From SCUB01 sp041918675 (GTDB lineage: Bacteria > Pseudomonadota > Alphaproteobacteria > Rhizobiales > Xanthobacteraceae): 64,000 nucleotides of DNA. Each line of letters starts with the position of its first letter. Within the stretch, counting starts at the first letter, position 1. The notes below the pieces were generated by a model. The model worked only from the letters and a program-made list of their open reading frames with translations. It had not been told where the DNA came from and did not search any database. Below are positions 46,265-53,743 of this stretch, piece by piece. Position numbers and translations under genes: made by a program. The stretch is from contig JAYRVF010000005.1 of NCBI GenBank assembly GCA_041918675.1, forward strand, positions 141,231 to 205,230, read 5' to 3'.

Positions 46265-46285
46265 GAGGCGCAACGCAAGATTCAG

Positions 46286-46302
46286 CGCGATCGACGATCG
46301 CG
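46286..46302. other. 17-bp perfect palindrome between galD and galA
   Basis: CGCGATCG-A-CGATCGCG is perfectly self-complementary around a single central base. It lies 21 bp after galD and 81 bp before galA. It could be a hairpin separating the two messages or an operator. CGATCG is common in GC-rich alphaproteobacterial DNA, so chance cannot be excluded. Confidence 0.35.
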
Positions 46303-46383
46303 GACATTCACGAACATCGGCTCGATCACGACCGCGGCCATGGCGGGATCAAGGCCAACTCAGCGGAATGACGGAGGGAGAGT

Positions 46384-47679
46384 ATGGCACGCATCATTGG
46401 CGCGGTCGCCTGTTCGCACACACCAACCATCGGCTTCGCGTTCGATGGCAACAAGAAGGATGATCCGGCATGGGCTCCGATCTTCGAGGGGTTCGAGCCC
46501 GTTCGCCAATGGCTGAAGGAAAAGAAGCCCGACGCGCTGTTCATGATCTACAACGATCACGTAACGTCGTTTTTCTTCGATCACTATTCGGTCTTCGCGC
46601 TCGGCATCGACAAGATCTATGGCATCGCCGACGAGGGCGGCGGCGAGCGCGACCTGCCGCCAGTGAAGGCCCACGTGGCCTTGGCGCATCACATCGGCGC
46701 GTCCCTGGTGGCCGATGAATTCGATATGTCCTTCTTCCAGGACAAGCCGCTCGACCATGGCTGCCTGTCGCCGTTGTCGGTGCTGTGCGACCACGACGCC
46801 AACGGCTGGTCGACGCCGATCGTGCCGCTCGCGGTCGGCGTGCTTCAATTTCCGATTCCATCCGCCCGCCGTTGCTACAATCTCGGACGCGCGCTGCGTC
46901 GCGCGATCGAGAGCTATCCGGAAGACATATCCGTGGCCATCGTCGCCACCGGCGGGCTGTCGCACCAGGTTCATGGCGCGCGCGCCGGCTTCAACAATGT
47001 CCCCTGGGATCACCAGTTCCTGGAATTGATCGAAAAGGATCCGGATGCGCTGACGCGCATGACCATCGCGGACTACGCCGAGCTTGGCGGCCTCGAGGGC
47101 GCCGAGGTCATCATGTGGCTGATCATGCGCGGCGCCTTGTCGGCCAGCATCAAGAAGACGCACCAGTCGTATTATCTGCCGTCGATGACCGGCATCGCGA
47201 CCGCCATCTATGAAAACCTCGATCAGCCGCTGCCGATCGACAAGCGCGCGGAGCAGCGGGAGCGGATCAACCATCAACTTGCCGGCGCGGAGCGCCTCAC
47301 CGGCACGCATCCATTCACCCACGCCGTCAGCGTCAAGGCCTACCGCCTGAACAAATTTCTTCATCGCATGATTGATCCCGCGCATCGACGCCGTTTCCTC
47401 GACGCGCCGGAGGAGGCCTTCGCCGCGGCCCAGCTCACCGAGGAAGAAAAGGATCTGGTCCGCCGCCGCGATTGGGACGGCATGATCCGCTATGGCGTGA
47501 TCTTCTTCATGCTTGAGAAGCTTGGCGCCGTGGTCGGCGTTTCCAACCTTCACATCTACGCCGCCATGCGCGGCGAAACCATCGAGCGGTTCCGGGCGAC
47601 GCGCAACGCGCCGAACGCGCTCTATTCGGTGGCGGGCAAGGAAGGGCGACGCAAGCTCGATTGGGACAAGCCGGCTTGA
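46384..47679 (+). CDS. galA: Gallate dioxygenase
   Basis: Extradiol dioxygenase that opens gallate to 4-oxalomesaconate with O2 and Fe(II). The 431-residue protein is a fusion like DesB/GalA: residues 1-~280 are the catalytic LigB-type domain (ACSHTPTIGFAFD with H12, FMIYNDHV with H59 as iron ligands) and the C-terminal ~120 residues resemble the small LigA-type subunit (NKFLHRMIDPAHRRRFLDAP, AAQLTEEEKDLVRRRDW). The length matches gallate dioxygenases and is longer than protocatechuate 4,5-dioxygenase LigB. GGAGGGAG sits just upstream of the ATG. It is followed by the hydratase and aldolase genes needed for the product. Confidence 0.93.
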   Translation: MARIIGAVACSHTPTIGFAFDGNKKDDPAWAPIFEGFEPVRQWLKEKKPDALFMIYNDHVTSFFFDHYSVFALGIDKIYGIADEGGGERDLPPVKAHVALAHHIGASLVADEFDMSFFQDKPLDHGCLSPLSVLCDHDANGWSTPIVPLAVGVLQFPIPSARRCYNLGRALRRAIESYPEDISVAIVATGGLSHQVHGARAGFNNVPWDHQFLELIEKDPDALTRMTIADYAELGGLEGAEVIMWLIMRGALSASIKKTHQSYYLPSMTGIATAIYENLDQPLPIDKRAEQRERINHQLAGAERLTGTHPFTHAVSVKAYRLNKFLHRMIDPAHRRRFLDAPEEAFAAAQLTEEEKDLVRRRDWDGMIRYGVIFFMLEKLGAVVGVSNLHIYAAMRGETIERFRATRNAPNALYSVAGKEGRRKLDWDKPA

Positions 47680-47712
47680 GGGGCGCCGCGATTTGAGGCG
47701 AGATCAGCGACG

Positions 47713-48741
47713 ATGATCATCGACATTCACGGCCACTACACCACCGCGCCGAAAGCGCTCGAGGCTTGGCGCGATCGGCAGATCGCCGCCTTGGCCGATC
47801 CGGCGCGGCGGCCACGCGCGTCGGATCTCAAGATCAGCGACGACGAAATCCGCGACACCATCGAATCCAATCAACTCGCCAAGATGCGCGAGCGCGGCAT
47901 CGATCTCACCGTGTTCTCGCCGCGCGCGAGCTTCATGGCGCATCATATCGGCGACTTTCAGGTCAGCGCCGCCTGGGCGGGCATCTGCAACGAACTATGC
48001 GCGCGCGTCGCGCGACTTTATCCCGACAATTTCATCGGCGCGGCGATGCTGCCGCAGTCGCCCGGCGTCGATCCCGGGACTTGCGTCGCCGAAATCGAGA
48101 AATGCGTTTCCGATTACGGATTCGTCGCGATCAATCTCAATCCCGATCCATCGGGAGGCCACTGGACATCGCCGCCGCTGTCCGATCGCCATTGGTATCC
48201 GATCTACGAGGCCATGGTCGCGCATGAATTGCCCGCGATGATCCATGTCTCGACCTCGTGCAACGCGTGCTTCCACACCACCGGGGCGCATTATCTCAAT
48301 GCCGACACGACGGCGTTCATGCAGTGCCTGACGTCCGATCTGTTCAAGGACTTCCCGACTCTGAAATTCGTCATCCCGCATGGCGGCGGCGCGGTGCCCT
48401 ATCATTGGGGTCGATTCCGCGGACTGGCGCAGGAACTGAAGAAGCCGCGTTTGCGCGAGCATCTGCTCAACAACATCTATTTCGACACCTGCGTCTATCA
48501 CCAGCCGGGCATCGACCTGTTGACCAAGGTCATTCCCGTCGACAACATCCTGTTCGCGTCGGAAATGATCGGCGCCGTTCGCGGCATCGATCCCGAGACC
48601 GGGCACCATTACGACGACACCAAGCGCTATATCGGGGCGACGGCGAACCTGTCGGCCGCCGACCGGTTCAAGGTCTACGAAGGCAACGCGCGGCGCGTCT
48701 ATCCGCGGCTCGACGCCGCCCTGAAAGCCAAGGGGAGATGA
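47713..48741 (+). CDS. ligJ: 4-Oxalomesaconate hydratase, amidohydrolase type (LigJ)
   Basis: Hydrates 4-oxalomesaconate to 4-carboxy-4-hydroxy-2-oxoadipate. A 342-residue amidohydrolase-2 protein: metal-binding H6-x-H8 in IDIHGHYTT, FSPRASFMAHHIGDF, INLNPDPSGGHWTSPPL, IHVSTSCNACFHTTGAHY and FVIPHGGGAVPYHWGR, all as in Sphingobium LigJ. It is unrelated in fold to the GalB hydratase of Pseudomonas, so the cluster uses the LigJ solution with a GalA-type dioxygenase. It lies 33 bp after galA and overlaps the aldolase gene by 4 bp. Confidence 0.94.
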   Translation: MIIDIHGHYTTAPKALEAWRDRQIAALADPARRPRASDLKISDDEIRDTIESNQLAKMRERGIDLTVFSPRASFMAHHIGDFQVSAAWAGICNELCARVARLYPDNFIGAAMLPQSPGVDPGTCVAEIEKCVSDYGFVAINLNPDPSGGHWTSPPLSDRHWYPIYEAMVAHELPAMIHVSTSCNACFHTTGAHYLNADTTAFMQCLTSDLFKDFPTLKFVIPHGGGAVPYHWGRFRGLAQELKKPRLREHLLNNIYFDTCVYHQPGIDLLTKVIPVDNILFASEMIGAVRGIDPETGHHYDDTKRYIGATANLSAADRFKVYEGNARRVYPRLDAALKAKGR

Positions 48742-49433
48742 ACGAGGCCATGAACAACCTTGGTATTGTCCGGCGCAACATCGATCGCGCGGCGAAGCCG
48801 GCGGTCGCGAGCTTGGCGGGCTTTGGCGTCGCCACGATTCACGAGGCGATGGGACGGGTTGGGTTGATGCACCCCTACATGCGCCCGATCTATCCTGGCG
48901 CGCGGCTGTGCGGCCCGGCGGTGACGGTGCTGCTCCATCCCGGCGACAATTGGATGCTGCATGTGGCGGTCGAACAGATCGCGCCGGGCGATGTCGTGGT
49001 CGCCGCGATCACGGCGGAATGTTCGGACGGCTATTTCGGCGAATTGCTCGCGACCTCATTTCGGGCGCGCGGGGCGGTCGGACTGATAATCGACGCGGGC
49101 GTGCGCGACGTGCGCGATCTCACGCAGATGAATTTTCCGGTCTTCTCCAAGGCGATCAGCGCCAAGGGAACGATCAAGGCAACGCTCGGGTCGGTGAACA
49201 TTGCGGTGATCTGCGCCGGCGCGATGGTCAATCCCGGCGATGTCGTCATCGGCGACGACGATGGCGTCGTCGTCGTTCCTGCGGCGATCGCGGCACAAGT
49301 GGCGGAAGCGGCCGCGGCGCGCGAGACGAACGAACAGGCCAAACGCCAGCGTCTTGCCGCCGGCGAGCTCGGGCTCGACATGTATGCCATGCGCGAGGCA
49401 TTGGCCAAGGCGGGCCTCAGGTACGTGGATTGA
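48738..49433 (+). CDS. ligK: 4-Carboxy-4-hydroxy-2-oxoadipate aldolase (LigK/GalC)
   Basis: Class II pyruvate aldolase of the RraA-like family, cleaving 4-carboxy-4-hydroxy-2-oxoadipate to pyruvate and oxaloacetate. The 231-residue product shows GFGVATIHEAMGRVGL, the active-site loop TAECSDGYFGELLATSFRA split around GELLA, and LIIDAGVRDVRDL with Arg/Asp for pyruvate and metal binding; GDVVIGDDDGVVVVP follows. The ATG at 48738 overlaps the ligJ stop; an ATG at 48750 is an alternative. Its products feed the TCA cycle and could supply pyruvate to the NifJ encoded 6 kb away. Confidence 0.93.
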   Translation: MNEAMNNLGIVRRNIDRAAKPAVASLAGFGVATIHEAMGRVGLMHPYMRPIYPGARLCGPAVTVLLHPGDNWMLHVAVEQIAPGDVVVAAITAECSDGYFGELLATSFRARGAVGLIIDAGVRDVRDLTQMNFPVFSKAISAKGTIKATLGSVNIAVICAGAMVNPGDVVIGDDDGVVVVPAAIAAQVAEAAAARETNEQAKRQRLAAGELGLDMYAMREALAKAGLRYVD

Positions 49434-49438
49434 AAGCC

Positions 49439-50404
49439 GTGGCGCGTGCATTCGACCCGGCATCGTGGAGAATCGGCCTCCTCGGCTATGGCGAGGTCGG
49501 CCGCATTCTCGCCGAGGATTTGCGCGGACGGTGCGCGTCGCTGATCGCCTACGACATCAAGCTCGGCGGACCGGAGGAAGCGCCGCTACGCGCGCATGCG
49601 TCGGCGTTTGGCGTCGACCTAGCTCGCGATCATGCCGACCTTGCCGCGCGCGCCGATCTCGTCATTTCGGCGGTGACGGCAAGTCAAACCGTCGGCGCGG
49701 CGAAGGCATGCGCGCGCGGGCTGCGTCAAGGCATCCGGTACCTCGACTTCAACTCCGCCTCTCCGGGAGCGAAAATCGAGACGGCCGCCGTGATCAACGG
49801 CGCCGGCGGGCGCTTCGTCGAGGGCGCGGTCATGACATCGGTGCCACCCTATCGGATTTCCGTGCCGCTGCTGCTCGGCGGGCCCGACGCGGGCGAGCTT
49901 GCTCACGCGCTCGCGGCGCTCGGATTTTCGGCGAAGATCGCCGATGCGCGCCTTGGCGTCGCCTCGGCCATCAAGATGTGCCGAAGCGTGATGGTCAAGG
50001 GATTTGAGGCGATGGTGATCGAGAGCTTCACCACGGCGCGAGCCCACGGCGTCGAGGACGCGGTGATCGCGTCGCTTCACGAGACCTTTCCCGGCATGGA
50101 TTGGGAGAAACTCGCGACGTATTTCTTCCAGCGCGTGATCGAACATGGTCGCCGGCGCGGCGAGGAAATGCGCGAGGTCGCGCGGACGGTGCGCGAAGTC
50201 GGCCTCGATCCGTGGTCGGCCGAAGGCACCGCCGAGCGCCAGGAATGGGCCGCCGGACTGGCCGATGGCGGAACCTTCGGTTCCCGTGGCGATGCTGAAT
50301 TCGCCCGCGCGATCAATTGGAGAATCGAGGCCGATCGCATCCTCGGACAACTGGCGAAATGCGACGGCCCCGCTTCGACGCGTCTTCCGTCACCGCCGGA
50401 GTGA
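49439..50404 (+). CDS. NAD(P)-binding oxidoreductase with DUF1932 domain
   Basis: About 321 residues. The N-terminus has a Rossmann fold (RIGLLGYGEVGRILAEDL) as in 6-phosphogluconate and 3-hydroxyisobutyrate dehydrogenases; LVISAVTASQT and FNSASPGAKIETA follow the same scheme. The C-terminal part (from SAIKMCRSVMVKGFEAM) is the DUF1932 domain. The start is a GTG at 49439 or a TTG at 49430 that overlaps the aldolase stop as TTGA. Being the last gene of the gallate operon it presumably acts on a pathway intermediate or related side substrate, but no reaction is established for it as far as I know. Confidence 0.82.
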   Translation: MARAFDPASWRIGLLGYGEVGRILAEDLRGRCASLIAYDIKLGGPEEAPLRAHASAFGVDLARDHADLAARADLVISAVTASQTVGAAKACARGLRQGIRYLDFNSASPGAKIETAAVINGAGGRFVEGAVMTSVPPYRISVPLLLGGPDAGELAHALAALGFSAKIADARLGVASAIKMCRSVMVKGFEAMVIESFTTARAHGVEDAVIASLHETFPGMDWEKLATYFFQRVIEHGRRRGEEMREVARTVREVGLDPWSAEGTAERQEWAAGLADGGTFGSRGDAEFARAINWRIEADRILGQLAKCDGPASTRLPSPPE

Positions 50405-50423
50405 CGAAGCCCGACAATCGAAA

Positions 50424-50440
50424 GCCGGCGGATCACCGGC
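50424..50440. terminator. Possible bidirectional terminator hairpin
   Basis: GCCGG-CGGATCA-CCGGC lies between the convergent gallate operon (ending 50404) and the rnf operon (ending 50513). The 5-bp stem is short and has no T-run, so it is weak. TCCCATGGGA (50451-50460) next to it is a second small palindrome. Confidence 0.3.
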
Positions 50441-50512
50441 GCATCGTCGCTCCCATGGGATGAAGATGGGACCGACACCGATCGATGGCGTTCCGTCCGC
50501 CGGTCGCGCCGC

Positions 50513-50698
50513 TCAGCGGGAGCGCTCGCACTGACTTGACGACCCGCATGAGCAGCCGCCGCAGCCGCCCTTCCCTTCTTCCCTCGGCGGCCCGAATTCC
50601 GGATGCGCCAGCGCGAAGCGAAGGGTGATCCGCTGAACCCAAATCCAGCCGGATAGAAGCGCGGCGATGCCGAGGATCGCTATCAGATAATTCGCCAT
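50513..50698 (-). CDS. Small Cys-rich membrane protein at end of rnf operon
   Basis: A 61-residue protein: one N-terminal membrane helix (LIAILGIAALLSGWIWV), a short polar stretch, and a C-terminal cluster C46, C49, C51, C57 in GGCGGCSCGSSSQC. It begins at an ATG 28 bp after rnfA. The layout (single helix plus cytoplasmic cysteines, beside an Rnf complex) recalls NqrM, which helps deliver iron to the related Nqr complex, but I cannot show homology. A role in assembling the Cys-ligated iron site between RnfA and RnfE is a reasonable guess. Confidence 0.7.
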   Translation of the reverse strand: MANYLIAILGIAALLSGWIWVQRITLRFALAHPEFGPPREEGKGGCGGCSCGSSSQCERSR

Positions 50699-50726
50699 CG
50701 GTTACGCCTCCAATCTCGACGCCTCG

Positions 50727-51314
50727 TCAATGACCGCCGCCGAGCCCGGCAAAGCCCATGAAGGACAGCGACAGCAAGCCTCCGACCATCAGACTCAAGG
50801 AAGCCCCCTGCACGACGTTCGGAATCTTGATCAGCGCGAACCGCTCGCGCAGGCCGGCCATCAGCACGATCGCGAGCGTGAACCCTGCTCCCGCGCCGAG
50901 CGCGTAAATCAGCGATTGGGCAAAATCATATTGCTTGGCCGTCTGAAACAGCGCCAGTCCGAGAACGGCGCAGTTGGTGGTGATGAGCGGAAGATAGATT
51001 CCGAGAGCCCTGAATAGCACCGGAAAGGATTTCTTCAGAACCATCTCGACCAGTTGAACCACCGAGGCGATGACCGCGATGTACGCGATCAATCTCAGGA
51101 ACTCGATATCGAAGGCGACCAGCAGGCGGTTGATCCAATAAGCGCATACGGCGCTGATGAGCTGGACGAATGAGGTGGCCAGCCCCATCGGCAACGCGGT
51201 TTCGAGCTTGGCCGAAACGCCCAGGAACGGACACAGCCCCAGGAACATCGCCAGCACGAAGTTGTTCATCAAAGTGGCGTTGAGAAAGATGAAGGTCAGG
51301 CTTTCAGACTGCAT
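50727..51314 (-). CDS. rnfA: RnfA, membrane subunit of Rnf complex
   Basis: A 195-residue integral membrane subunit with six helices of the RnfA/NqrE family. The hallmark LMNNFVLAMFLGLCPFLGVS carries one of the conserved half-helix cysteines that, with RnfE, bind an iron centre in the membrane; TTNCAVLGLALF has the second. The ATG overlaps the end of rnfE by 11 bp. Part of rnfB-nifJ-rnfCDGEA. Confidence 0.95.
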   Translation of the reverse strand: MQSESLTFIFLNATLMNNFVLAMFLGLCPFLGVSAKLETALPMGLATSFVQLISAVCAYWINRLLVAFDIEFLRLIAYIAVIASVVQLVEMVLKKSFPVLFRALGIYLPLITTNCAVLGLALFQTAKQYDFAQSLIYALGAGAGFTLAIVLMAGLRERFALIKIPNVVQGASLSLMVGGLLSLSFMGFAGLGGGH

Positions 51315-51954
51315 GGGGCTCTCCGACCCGCGTCTTGCGCGACGCGGCGCGTTCCTTGAACCAGTTGAACAGCACCAGCCAAAGGCTGAGGACGATGAAA
51401 CCGCCGGGCGGAAGTATCATCACCACCCACGGCTCGAAACGCGGTCCGAACAACTCGAAGCCGAACAGCGACCCGGCGCCGAGAATCTCGCGAACGATGC
51501 CAAGACACGATAATGCAAGGGTGAAGCCGAGGCCCATGCCGGCGGCATTGACCATGGTCTTGACGGCCCGGTGTTTCGACGCGAACGCCTCCGCGCGCCC
51601 GAGAATAATGCAGTTCACGACGATGAGCTGAATGAAGGCGCCCAGCGCGTTGTAGAGATCGCGGGAAATGGCCTGGATCAGGTAGTCGACGATGGTCACG
51701 AAGGTCGCGATGATAATGATATAGGTGGCGATCCGCACCGGTCCGGGGATGACGTTGCGTAACAGCGAAACCAGCGCGCCGGAAGAAATCAGAACGAATG
51801 TCGTCGCCAGTCCCATTGAGAGCGCGTTGATCGCGGTGTTGCTGACGGCCAGCGTTGGGCACATGCCGAGGAGCATGACGAAAACGGGATTCTCCCGCCA
51901 CAATCCTTCGGTGAACACGCTCCAGGTGATCGTTTCGTCGGCCTTGTGTTTCAT
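51304..51954 (-). CDS. rnfE: RnfE, membrane subunit of Rnf complex
   Basis: A 216-residue integral membrane subunit paralogous to RnfA (NqrD family). FVMLLGMCPTLAVSNTAINAL and LIVVNCIILGRAEAFAS carry the conserved Cys pair that faces those of RnfA. The C-terminal arm after the last helix (NWFKERAASRKTRVGEP) is polar. It starts 21 bp after rnfG and overlaps rnfA. Confidence 0.95.
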   Translation of the reverse strand: MKHKADETITWSVFTEGLWRENPVFVMLLGMCPTLAVSNTAINALSMGLATTFVLISSGALVSLLRNVIPGPVRIATYIIIIATFVTIVDYLIQAISRDLYNALGAFIQLIVVNCIILGRAEAFASKHRAVKTMVNAAGMGLGFTLALSCLGIVREILGAGSLFGFELFGPRFEPWVVMILPPGGFIVLSLWLVLFNWFKERAASRKTRVGEPHAV

Positions 51955-51975
51955 GCCGTCATTTCCGCGTTGGGA

Positions 51976-52677
51976 TTATTGGGGCGCCGGGGAATCCGGA
52001 TAGCCTTTGCGCAACGTCTCCAGATGGGGAACGAGCTGCGGCAACAGCGCCTGCGCCGCCTTGTTGAGCGCCGCGCCTACGGCGCGGGATGAAATGGTCG
52101 CGCCGGAAATGGCGTCGATTTCCCAATCGTTCTTTTTCGCGCCGTGCTTGACCGTGATGATCGGGTTTTCGAGGGCCGTTCCATCCGCGTTGAGGCTTGC
52201 ATTCAGCTTGACGAAATTCTCCAGAAACGACTTGTCGAATTTGATCTTGTCGCCGAGCCCTGGCGTCTCGGCGTTCTTGAGAACCTTCATGCCACGAATG
52301 CATTTGCACTCGGGCTCATAGCCGAACAGCAGCGTGATGACGTCGGCGTAGCCCTGCGCGGAGGCCTGGGATGCGATTCCGATCAGCTTGCCGTCCTTGT
52401 CGTATCCGGCATGGACGACCACGCCCGCGCCGCCTTCCTCAGCCGGAAAAACGTTCTTGTCCCTGACGATGAATCGTCGTTGCCTCGCCGCGCCGGGAAT
52501 GACCTGCGCGATCGTCGCCTCGATCGCGATCCGCTGGTTCTCCTCGATGATCGGTTTGGTCAGTTGATAGGCCGTGACGATCAACAAGCCCGACAGCATG
52601 GAGATACCGCCCAGCGTCACCAGCATGGCGACGGCGGGCGTCTTCGGCAATTCGTGGTTCTCGCCCGTTTCGGCCAT
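51976..52677 (-). CDS. rnfG: RnfG, FMN-carrying subunit of Rnf complex
   Basis: A 233-residue protein with an N-terminal membrane helix (VAMLVTLGGISMLSGLLIV) and a periplasmic FMN-binding domain. The ApbE target motif DAISGATISS is present, with Thr194 as the predicted covalent FMN site. A Cys-x-Cys (ECKC, residues 124-126) in the periplasmic domain is uncommon to my knowledge. It lies 4 bp from rnfD and 21 bp from rnfE. Confidence 0.94.
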   Translation of the reverse strand: MAETGENHELPKTPAVAMLVTLGGISMLSGLLIVTAYQLTKPIIEENQRIAIEATIAQVIPGAARQRRFIVRDKNVFPAEEGGAGVVVHAGYDKDGKLIGIASQASAQGYADVITLLFGYEPECKCIRGMKVLKNAETPGLGDKIKFDKSFLENFVKLNASLNADGTALENPIITVKHGAKKNDWEIDAISGATISSRAVGAALNKAAQALLPQLVPHLETLRKGYPDSPAPQ

Positions 52678-52681
52678 CGTC

Positions 52682-53740
52682 TCAGTCCGGACCCGATTTC
52701 GGCTTCCCGCGCTTCTGTCCGAGCGGTCGCGGCTGGGTCAGATGCTCGATCAATGGCGTCGCGGCGTTGCCGAGAAGGATCGCATACATCACGCCCTCGG
52801 CCATGCCGCCGAAAAGACGGATAAGCACCGTGATGACCCCGATCAGCACGCCGTAGATCACCGAGCCCAACGGCGTGACCGGCGAGCCCACCATGTCGGT
52901 CGCCATGAACCATGCGCCCAACATCAGGCCGCCGGAAAACAAGACGAACAACGGATCCGGATAGACCTTGGGATCGATGAGATAGAGAGCGCCCGAGAGC
53001 GCCGCCGCGCCCGCCATGACGGAAATCGGGATGCGCACGTCCAACATCCGGCGGAACGCGAGATACAGGCCGCAGAGCAGGATGAGCGCCGCCGGCGCGC
53101 CGGTTGAAAATCCCGGCTTCAGCCCCATGAACAGCTCAATCGTCGAGACCTGGGTGCCCTCGAATTTCTGCAACGCCAGGGGCGTGGCTCCGGAGTAGAA
53201 ATCGGAAACGCCGTGGCCCCATTCGACGATGTTGGGAGGAGACAACATCGGCGGGGTGAAGGTCGAGGGGATGAAGGTGTGAAACCGACCTTCAAAAAAC
53301 GGCGGCGGCCACGTGTTGACGGCCACCGGAAAGGCGGCCTGCACGAACGCCCGTCCGACGAGGGCCGGGTTGAACATGTTGAAGCCGAGCCCCCCGAAGA
53401 TGACCTTGCCAAGGCCGATGGCGACCAGCCCGGAAACGGCGCCCATCCACATCGGCATGCTCGGAGGAAGCGTCAGCGCCAGCAGGATTCCGGTGATGAC
53501 GGCGCTGTAGTCGTTCAACGAGCTACGCTCGTTGTTCAGCCAGCAGAACAGGCGCTCGGTGGCCAGGCACGCGGCGACGATGGCGACCAGGAACGCCAAG
53601 GCGCTCACGCCGAACTGCCAAACCATATAGAGCACCAGCGGGACGAGCGCGTAGACGACATTGGCCATGATGTCGGCGACGTCCGCGCCACTATGAATAT
53701 GTGGCGATGTTCCGAGCTGGACCCGCAGCCTTTTCTTCAT
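52682..53740 (-). CDS. rnfD: RnfD, membrane flavin subunit of Rnf complex
   Basis: A 352-residue integral membrane subunit (NqrB family) with about nine or ten helices. The second ApbE target motif occurs in the periplasmic loop as DFYSGATPLA, with Thr186 as the likely covalently flavinylated residue. Other family segments: MWMGAVSGLVAIGLGKVIFGG, GLGFNMFNPALVGRAF and FMATDMVGSPVTPLG. It starts 3 bp after rnfC. Confidence 0.95.
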   Translation of the reverse strand: MKKRLRVQLGTSPHIHSGADVADIMANVVYALVPLVLYMVWQFGVSALAFLVAIVAACLATERLFCWLNNERSSLNDYSAVITGILLALTLPPSMPMWMGAVSGLVAIGLGKVIFGGLGFNMFNPALVGRAFVQAAFPVAVNTWPPPFFEGRFHTFIPSTFTPPMLSPPNIVEWGHGVSDFYSGATPLALQKFEGTQVSTIELFMGLKPGFSTGAPAALILLCGLYLAFRRMLDVRIPISVMAGAAALSGALYLIDPKVYPDPLFVLFSGGLMLGAWFMATDMVGSPVTPLGSVIYGVLIGVITVLIRLFGGMAEGVMYAILLGNAATPLIEHLTQPRPLGQKRGKPKSGPD

Positions 53741-53743
53741 CGC

